Part shown: one piece after another, positions 59,537-64,000 of the stretch
Layout of the letters: each line of letters begins with the position of its first letter
Numbering within the stretch: the stretch's first letter is position 1
Assembly (NCBI GenBank): GCA_014380365.1
Contig: JACMJZ010000031.1
Coordinates: forward strand, 62,001-126,000
Reading direction: 5' to 3'
Source of the DNA: Pyrinomonadaceae bacterium
Lineage (GTDB): Bacteria > Acidobacteriota > Blastocatellia > Pyrinomonadales > Pyrinomonadaceae
Length of the DNA: 64,000 nt
Notes under the pieces: model-generated
The model's database searches: none
What the model was told of the DNA's origin: nothing
Seen by the model: only the letters and a program-made list of their open reading frames with translations
Translations under genes and position numbers: made by a program

Positions 59537-60508
59537 TTAAGTGCCAGCCTGCATTGAAATGACCAATCCGCGCCTTGTCGCTTTTCGATTACCGGGTGCA
59601 ACCACTACATGGACGTGCGTATATTTCCAGCCGCCATCTTTGCTAAAGCGTACCTCGTACTTACCCGCTCGAATATTCTTGAAATAAAATCGTCCGTCCG
59701 CCCCCACCACACAAGCGGCTATTCTGCGCTGCACCTTCTTCATTTCTTCGCTTTCCGGATAGCTCATTAACAAATGTTCCGGATGGTCAAATACTTCTAC
59801 CAAAACATCCGAAACAACTTCTTCATTAACATCACGCACAATGCCAGTAAGGCGTCGGTATTGTCTCTTCTCAGCAATGACTATGCTTTCATTTGCACCA
59901 GATCGCGTCGACTCCACAGATGTTGTACATCTGGATCTGCCTCCGTTAATACGCATTGACGTCGGGACTCTCTTGATCTGCATAGCCCACTCTCGGAGTG
60001 CCTGAAGTTGTTCCGCTCCGACAGGAAAGCTGATGCTGTCCAGGTTGATCTCAAAACTACTTGCCCTGGTAATTTTCAGGAACGTCTCATAGGGCATGCG
60101 AAAGACCAGATGCTCACCCATCCAGCCGCGTCCGAGGTGTCCTTTCTTCACGCCCCACCGGTTTGAGCTAAGAAAGAACTTTTCGCCATCGACGATGAAG
60201 AGGACATACAGGTCAATTTTCAGTCTGCCCTTTACGACGGTGCGTAACTCGAAGTCGATTATCTCGGGTGTCCGCGGCACACGTACCGGATAAGTAAACG
60301 ACGGCGCCATATGAAGACTATGGTACTTACCGTTCGGTCCGGAGATCTGCACTGGCGCGAGGCTAACGGTAGTCTTGTCCTTGCCGCTGTCATAAACGAC
60401 ATCGATCTTCGGTGGAGCGTCCTGCGCGATACCTTCGACGGCAGTCGGAAGTCCGGTCGCGAAAGTCCACCACAAGGCCACCAGTAGCAAAGTGAGTAGT
60501 TTAACCAT
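59537..60508 (-). CDS. Exported protein with carboxypeptidase-regulatory-like C-terminal domain
   Basis: 323 residues with a signal peptide (LLTLLLVALWWTFATGLPTA). The first 200 residues include FELRTVVKGRLKIDLYVLFIVDGEKFFLSS and RMPYETFLKITRAS, of unknown type. From about 220 a regulatory-like beta sandwich follows (LTGIVRDVNEEVVSDVLVEVFD ... GRFYFKNIRAGKYEVRFSKDGGWKYTHVHVVV). Probably secreted. Similar domains occur in the genes at 39248 and 48009, so the genome uses this module repeatedly. No operon partner. Confidence 0.82.
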   Translation of the reverse strand: MVKLLTLLLVALWWTFATGLPTAVEGIAQDAPPKIDVVYDSGKDKTTVSLAPVQISGPNGKYHSLHMAPSFTYPVRVPRTPEIIDFELRTVVKGRLKIDLYVLFIVDGEKFFLSSNRWGVKKGHLGRGWMGEHLVFRMPYETFLKITRASSFEINLDSISFPVGAEQLQALREWAMQIKRVPTSMRINGGRSRCTTSVESTRSGANESIVIAEKRQYRRLTGIVRDVNEEVVSDVLVEVFDHPEHLLMSYPESEEMKKVQRRIAACVVGADGRFYFKNIRAGKYEVRFSKDGGWKYTHVHVVVAPGNRKATRRGLVISMQAGT

Positions 60509-60536
60509 CCAGGTATCCCTCGCGAGCAGGCACCAA

Positions 60537-60657
60537 GCAGAAGCCCGCGCGTAAGCAAGGGCTCTCGGTTTTTAACATTACGGCCCTAGTTCAACTAATC
60601 TCTCTATCGCTCTGGTTCTACCTGGGTCGGATCCCTTGCTTCCGCGCGGGCTTCTGC
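60537..60657. repeat. Inverted repeat gcagaagcccgcgcgtaagcaaggg, 25-bp arms
   Basis: Arms 60537-60561 and 60633-60657 match at 24 of 25 positions and flank a 71-nt loop. Same family as 35757-35845. It lies between the methyltransferase gene and the exported protein gene (both minus). Confidence 0.9.
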
Positions 60658-60665
60658 TTGGCGCT

Positions 60666-61259
60666 TCAAACGCGACAGGTGATCAGGTTGAAAATTCCCA
60701 GCCCGCGTTTTTGAATGCGCAGCACGTCGAGACCGGCAGTGCGCGCCGTCGCGGCAGTGCGTCGATTTACGTGGTCGCCGCAGAGGGGAACCATTATCAT
60801 GTTGAGTAAATCAAAGACCGGGCCAAGCAGGCCATCCGGGCGAACATGATCAAGCAGCACGACTGTTCCTCCTGGCCGCACCACGCGACGCAACTCCATG
60901 AAGGCTGCTTGAGGCGACTCGACGGTGCAGAACACCAGGCTCGCGAAAGCGGCGTCGAATGAAGCATCTCCCAAAGGTAGCTTCTCCGCAAAGCCCTGAA
61001 CCAAAGTCAGCCCCTCGGGCCGGTTCTTGTTCCTGGCGATTTTCAGCATCTCGATGCTGGGCTCGATTGCCACCCCAACCGCTGCCTGCGGATAAAACGC
61101 GAAGTTCAGTCCCGTACCTGCGCCCACTTCGAGAATCACTCCACCTTTCGGAAGTTCGGCAAATAGCTCGGCGCGCCAGCGTTTCAGGAACCAGCGCTCC
61201 AGCGGGCGCATGGCCGCGTCATACTTCGGAGCGACCTCATCGTAAGTTTGAGCTGCCAT
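60666..61259 (-). CDS. Class I SAM-dependent methyltransferase
   Basis: 197 residues. Motif I is VILEVGAGTGLNFAFYP near residue 40-55; the acidic residue after strand 2 is in GVAIEPSIEML; motif IV region FDAAFASLVFCTVESP and post-motif LRRVVRPGGTVVLLDHVRP follow. This is the UbiE/PMT-like small methyltransferase group acting on small molecules or lipids (phosphatidylethanolamine N-methyltransferase-like), but the substrate cannot be told from sequence. Cytoplasmic, no operon partner. Confidence 0.92.
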   Translation of the reverse strand: MAAQTYDEVAPKYDAAMRPLERWFLKRWRAELFAELPKGGVILEVGAGTGLNFAFYPQAAVGVAIEPSIEMLKIARNKNRPEGLTLVQGFAEKLPLGDASFDAAFASLVFCTVESPQAAFMELRRVVRPGGTVVLLDHVRPDGLLGPVFDLLNMIMVPLCGDHVNRRTAATARTAGLDVLRIQKRGLGIFNLITCRV

Positions 61260-61293
61260 TCCAAAAATCTTGCAGTTAGGAGTCCTGAGTCGC

Positions 61294-61320
61294 CAGTCTA
61301 GACTTTAGACTGGAGACTGT
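61294..61320. repeat. Short tctagactttagactgg palindromic repeat
   Basis: A small inverted sequence (agtctagactttagact) between the methyltransferase and yjbQ genes, of the same general type as the insert in purL at 30299-30362. Confidence 0.6.
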
Positions 61321-61326
61321 TGACGC

Positions 61327-61719
61327 TTACCGCACCAGCATGATCACCCGGCGTTCACGAGCGCCGTCAAACTCGCAAAGAAAAATTCCCTGCCAACGTC
61401 CCAACAGCAGTTTCCCGTCTTTGAAGGGAACAGTTACAGACGAGCCGACAAGAGTTGCTTTGATGTGCGCGTCGGAATTCTCCTCGCCGTGGCGAAAGCC
61501 CATGCCGTGTTGTGGAATCAGGGTGCGGAAGGCGTGCAGCATGTCGCGAGGCACATCGGGGTCGGCGTTCTCGTTAACGGTTAGTCCGGCAGTTGTGTGT
61601 TGGACATAGAGCACGACGATGCCTTCGCGCTCGCCCGACTCCTGCAACTTCGCCTGCACCCGGTCAGTGAACTCAACCAACTCTTCGCGCTGGCGCGAGC
61701 TGACTTTAATCGTGTACAT
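61327..61719 (-). CDS. YjbQ/UPF0047-family protein
   Basis: 130 residues from MYTIKVSSRQREELVEFTDRV at 61719; the extra 22 codons in the ORF track have no support. Family motifs are present: VLYVQHTTAGLTVNENADPDVPRDM, HGEENSDAHIKATLVGSS, and the C-terminal LGRWQGIFLCEFDGARERRV. Some relatives have weak thiamin phosphate synthase activity; the true role is unsettled. Complete and of normal length. Confidence 0.95.
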   Translation of the reverse strand: MYTIKVSSRQREELVEFTDRVQAKLQESGEREGIVVLYVQHTTAGLTVNENADPDVPRDMLHAFRTLIPQHGMGFRHGEENSDAHIKATLVGSSVTVPFKDGKLLLGRWQGIFLCEFDGARERRVIMLVR

Positions 61720-61768
61720 GCCGCGTATTGTAAAGCATTTGAGGTGAATCAAGACCAACACGAGGAAC

Positions 61769-61832
61769 GATCCACTAAGCACCACGAAACAACACTAATC
61801 AGGTTCTCGCGTTTAGTGTGAATTAGTGGATC
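61769..61832. repeat. Inverted repeat gatccactaa / ttagtggatc
   Basis: Ten-bp perfect terminal arms (61769-61778, 61823-61832) with further imperfect pairing inside (aacactaat / tttagtgtg). Intergenic, upstream of yjbQ. Confidence 0.7.
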
Positions 61833-61883
61833 TCATCTGGGCGTTGGCCCCGTTGCACGGGAGACTCGGCCTGAGGTAACACA

Positions 61884-61919
61884 AAAAGCAAGACGTGCTC
61901 AGTTGCATGTCTTGCTTTT
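61884..61919 (-). terminator. Rho-independent terminator of bioY
   Basis: aaaagcaagac (61884-61894) pairs perfectly with gtcttgctttt (61909-61919), an 11-bp stem with a 14-nt loop. It lies 48 bp past the bioY stop; read on the minus strand it ends in a T-run (gctttttgt). The plus strand also ends in T's, so it may work both ways. Confidence 0.65.
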
Positions 61920-61966
61920 CAAAGGCAGTTGGGGTCGCGAATCCACTCGCGATCAAAGTCAATCGA

Positions 61967-62578
61967 TTACGAAGGCTTTTGGGAGGCCCGGCTCTTCAGG
62001 AGTTTCCAGCCGAGTGGAAGTGCCGCAGCGGCCAGAAGAATTTTGATGATGTCGCCAGGGATAAACTTCAGGACCGTGAGTTGGAACGCGGCTATTGCCG
62101 GCGTTTGTGTGACCAAGGCAAACCAGGCCCAGCCGCTCAACATTATTACGATTGAACCGATGGCCATCGCCACGACAGCCGTCGGGAATCGCTTGTCCCA
62201 ACCGTTTTCCGCAAAAGCGCCGGTGATAAATGCGGCGGCAGGAAACGCGACCAGGTAGCCGCCCGTTGGCCCAAAGAGATGAGCAATGCCGCTGTGACCA
62301 CCATAGAAGAATGGCAAACCACTAGCGCCTTCAATCAGATACACAATCATCGCCATCGCGCCCAGACGCGACCCCAGCAACGCGCCGGTAAGTAATACAG
62401 CAAAGCTCTGGCCGGTGATGGGAACAGGCCCGATTGGAATTACCACCTGGGCAGAAAGCGCCACCAGCAAACTAAACGCAACTACGATGGAAACGGAGCG
62501 CGTCCAGTCAACCGGATAAAGCGCAGCACCCAGAAGCGTCTCGGCTGGCATCGCTGGTTGTTGATATGCAGTACTCAT
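61967..62578 (-). CDS. bioY: Biotin transporter BioY
   Basis: 203 residues with six hydrophobic helices. Family marks: LVALSAQVVIPIGPVPITGQSFAVLLTGALLGSRLGAMAMIVYLIEGASGLPFFYGG and FGPTGGYLVAFPAAAFITG. BioY is the substrate-binding S-component of an ECF-type biotin importer; it can act alone or with EcfAT, which is not in this window. The C-terminus ends LKSRASQKPS. Upstream gene is the pyrophosphatase; the terminator at 61884 ends the transcript. Confidence 0.95.
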   Translation of the reverse strand: MSTAYQQPAMPAETLLGAALYPVDWTRSVSIVVAFSLLVALSAQVVIPIGPVPITGQSFAVLLTGALLGSRLGAMAMIVYLIEGASGLPFFYGGHSGIAHLFGPTGGYLVAFPAAAFITGAFAENGWDKRFPTAVVAMAIGSIVIMLSGWAWFALVTQTPAIAAFQLTVLKFIPGDIIKILLAAAALPLGWKLLKSRASQKPS

Positions 62579-62659
62579 AAATGACCTGGTGTCGAGTTTG
62601 GGTTCGGAGTTTGGAGTTAATCATACCCCGAAATTCAAAACTCGCAACCCATAGTTAGT

Positions 62660-64000
62660 CTAGTCCTGTTGATCCCTGGGCGGCAGCGGCTGCGGGTTAA
62701 GTGAGACCTCGTCGCCGGGTCGCACGCCTGCCGGCGGCAGGGGCTGCGGGTTGAGTTCGACGATCTCACCTGGTCTAACGATACCCGGTGGTTCGGGCTG
62801 CGGATTAAGACTGACGATTCCACCTGGTGGCAGGGGCTGCGGATTGAGCGAGACCAGATCGCCCGGTGCCAAATTTCCAATTCGCATCGTATGGAACGAG
62901 CGCCAGACAAAAACAGTTGAAGCAAGGAAGAATATCGCCGCCAGCACGTGGCTAATCATTGGCCCATTCTCACCAAATTGGCCGCGAGGGTCAGCAATTG
63001 AAACCGCGAGCTCAACTGCGAGCAAGCCGAACAACGTGGTGAACTTGATTACCGGATTCAGCGCCACTGACGAAGTATCTTTGAATGGATCGCCCACCGT
63101 GTCGCCTACCACTGTGGCATCGTGTAGCGCCGTGCCTTTCTGTTTTAGGTCCACTTCAACCACCTTCTTCGCGTTGTCCCAGGCGCCGCCGGCGTTGGCC
63201 ATGAAGATTGCCTGATACAGACCAAAGATGGCGATCGAAATCAAATAGCCAATGAAGAAGAACGGCTCGACAAAAGCGAACGCCAGGGTGGAGAAAAAGA
63301 TCGTCAGGAAGATATTGAACATGCCCTTCTGCGCATACTGCGTGCAGATCTCGACGACCTTCTTACTATCTTCAACAGAAGCTTTCTCCGCTCCGTCCAG
63401 GCGGATGTTGGCCTTGATGAACTCCACCGCGCGATAGGCCCCGGTGGTTACCGCCTGAATCGACGCGCCGGTGAACCAGTAAATCACCGCGCCACCCGAT
63501 ATCAAGCCCAGCACAAACGGCGCGTGCAAGAGCGACAGATTCTCCGTTCTGGTGGTGAGTCCGTCGGTCAGAGTCATCATGATCGAAAAGATCATGGTGG
63601 TGGCGCCGACCACTGCCGTGCCAATCAGAACCGGTTTGGCAGTCGCCTTAAACGTATTGCCCGCGCCATCGTTTTCTTCGAGCAAGTGTTTCGCGCGCGC
63701 GAAGTTTACGTTCATGTTGAAGTCGCGCTTGACGTCAGCTTCGACGTTGGGCACCTGTTCGATCAGCGACAACTCGTAAACCGACTGGGCGTTGTCGGTC
63801 ACCGGGCCATAGGAGTCAACGGCGATTGTTACCGGTCCCATACCGAGGAAGCCAAAAGCTACCAGGCCGAAAGCGAATACCGGCGCCGCGACCATCAGGG
63901 CGTCGAGGCCCATGGTGCTGAAGTAATAAGCCACCGACATCAGGCCGACGATAGCAAGGCCCAGCCAGTACGCCGAAAAGTTTCCGGCTACGAGTCCGGA
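62660..64000 (-). CDS. hppA: Membrane-bound ion-translocating pyrophosphatase, 5' end outside the window
   Basis: 446 residues visible; the frame is open to the window edge, so the ORF-track Met at 63940 is internal. Many membrane helices and the substrate-site signatures GGAWDNAKK and GDTVGDPFKDTSS identify the family; it splits PPi and pumps H+ or Na+. The potassium-dependence site reads GNTFKATAK, with Lys at the position typical of K+-independent enzymes but Ala three residues on, so the subclass is uncertain. The last 67 residues are an added tail with four LNPQPLPP-type repeats after the last helix, not part of the usual enzyme. Confidence 0.95.
   Translation of the reverse strand, partial: SGLVAGNFSAYWLGLAIVGLMSVAYYFSTMGLDALMVAAPVFAFGLVAFGFLGMGPVTIAVDSYGPVTDNAQSVYELSLIEQVPNVEADVKRDFNMNVNFARAKHLLEENDGAGNTFKATAKPVLIGTAVVGATTMIFSIMMTLTDGLTTRTENLSLLHAPFVLGLISGGAVIYWFTGASIQAVTTGAYRAVEFIKANIRLDGAEKASVEDSKKVVEICTQYAQKGMFNIFLTIFFSTLAFAFVEPFFFIGYLISIAIFGLYQAIFMANAGGAWDNAKKVVEVDLKQKGTALHDATVVGDTVGDPFKDTSSVALNPVIKFTTLFGLLAVELAVSIADPRGQFGENGPMISHVLAAIFFLASTVFVWRSFHTMRIGNLAPGDLVSLNPQPLPPGGIVSLNPQPEPPGIVRPGEIVELNPQPLPPAGVRPGDEVSLNPQPLPPRDQQD
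62663..62863 (-). repeat. Four LNPQPLPP-type repeats in the pyrophosphatase tail
   Basis: In-frame units SLNPQPLPPG, SLNPQPEPPG, ELNPQPLPPA and SLNPQPLPPR, spaced 14-20 residues apart by short G-x-V linkers. DNA copies (aggggctgcggattgag type) are similar, not identical. The peptide would be an extended, Pro-rich cytoplasmic or periplasmic tail. Confidence 0.92.

Noticed and set aside
1-64000. tRNA or rRNA genes
   Set aside because: No cloverleaf-like sequence with a GGTTCGAATCC-type arm or rRNA segment was noticed by eye; a tRNA scan would settle it.

Overview
The window is a chromosomal segment of about 55-57% G+C that looks like an Acidobacteriota genome, probably class Blastocatellia (Pyrinomonas-like). 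This placement is an inference. It rests on the C-terminal remnant of a VWA-related protein family typical of that phylum, several carboxypeptidase-regulatory-domain and Oar-like proteins, a large kinase-ATPase-TPR regulator, and many short intergenic repeats of the kind that translate as GRDARAT-type peptides. No tRNA, rRNA, transposase, phage gene or CRISPR array was seen.

1-21 kb, accessory region. A tightly packed minus-strand operon (11674 to 1, running off the left edge) encodes a 185-aa protein, a 1390-aa DUF6603-type protein with proline-rich tandem repeats, a 763-aa protein, a 1357-aa protein and one cut by the window edge. None has a recognised function or signal peptide. Next come a 72-aa protein resembling a solitary RyR domain, a large patatin-like phospholipase with a MAP3K/TRAFs-binding-like N-terminus and membrane-spanning C-terminus, a small exported protein with 9-aa repeats, pyruvate phosphate dikinase, and a 608-aa membrane-anchored protein of unknown function. 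This is the part most likely to hold an undescribed system.

21-29 kb. A POT-family peptide transporter, a VIT1/CCC1 cation transporter and a half-size GDT1/UPF0016 transporter are followed by a 1273-aa Ser/Thr kinase with AAA ATPase and TPR-like regions, then a class IV aminotransferase of PabC type.

29-38.6 kb. The purine genes purL, purQ, purS and purB lie on the minus strand. Between purQ and purL sits an envelope thiol-redox set (DsbA-like, VKOR-like, peroxiredoxin-like, TlpA-like) plus a lipoprotein. Upstream of purB are a second small lipoprotein and a YycJ-like metallo-hydrolase.

38.7-50 kb. A decayed VWA-type gene, a TIMP/NTR-like plus carboxypeptidase-regulatory protein, a secreted TPR protein, a Doc/Phd-type toxin-antitoxin pair overlapping a GIY-YIG nuclease gene, an M16 peptidase, an unknown membrane protein with a BamD-like TPR protein, and an Oar-like barrel protein.

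50-64 kb. A large PDZ/GAF/PAS histidine kinase and a sigma-54 NtrC-type regulator are separated by an Asp/Asn beta-hydroxylase-like gene. Then come YgfZ, a small conserved protein, an HExxH-TPR protein, a carboxypeptidase-regulatory protein, a methyltransferase, YjbQ, BioY and the 3' part of a membrane pyrophosphatase with an unusual LNPQPLPP-repeat tail.

A theme across the window is at least eight kinds of short repeats, mostly inverted and mostly in gaps between genes. Several have entered genes without breaking them (purL, ygfZ twice) or supply the last codons and stop (purB, the VKOR gene, the TlpA-like gene).
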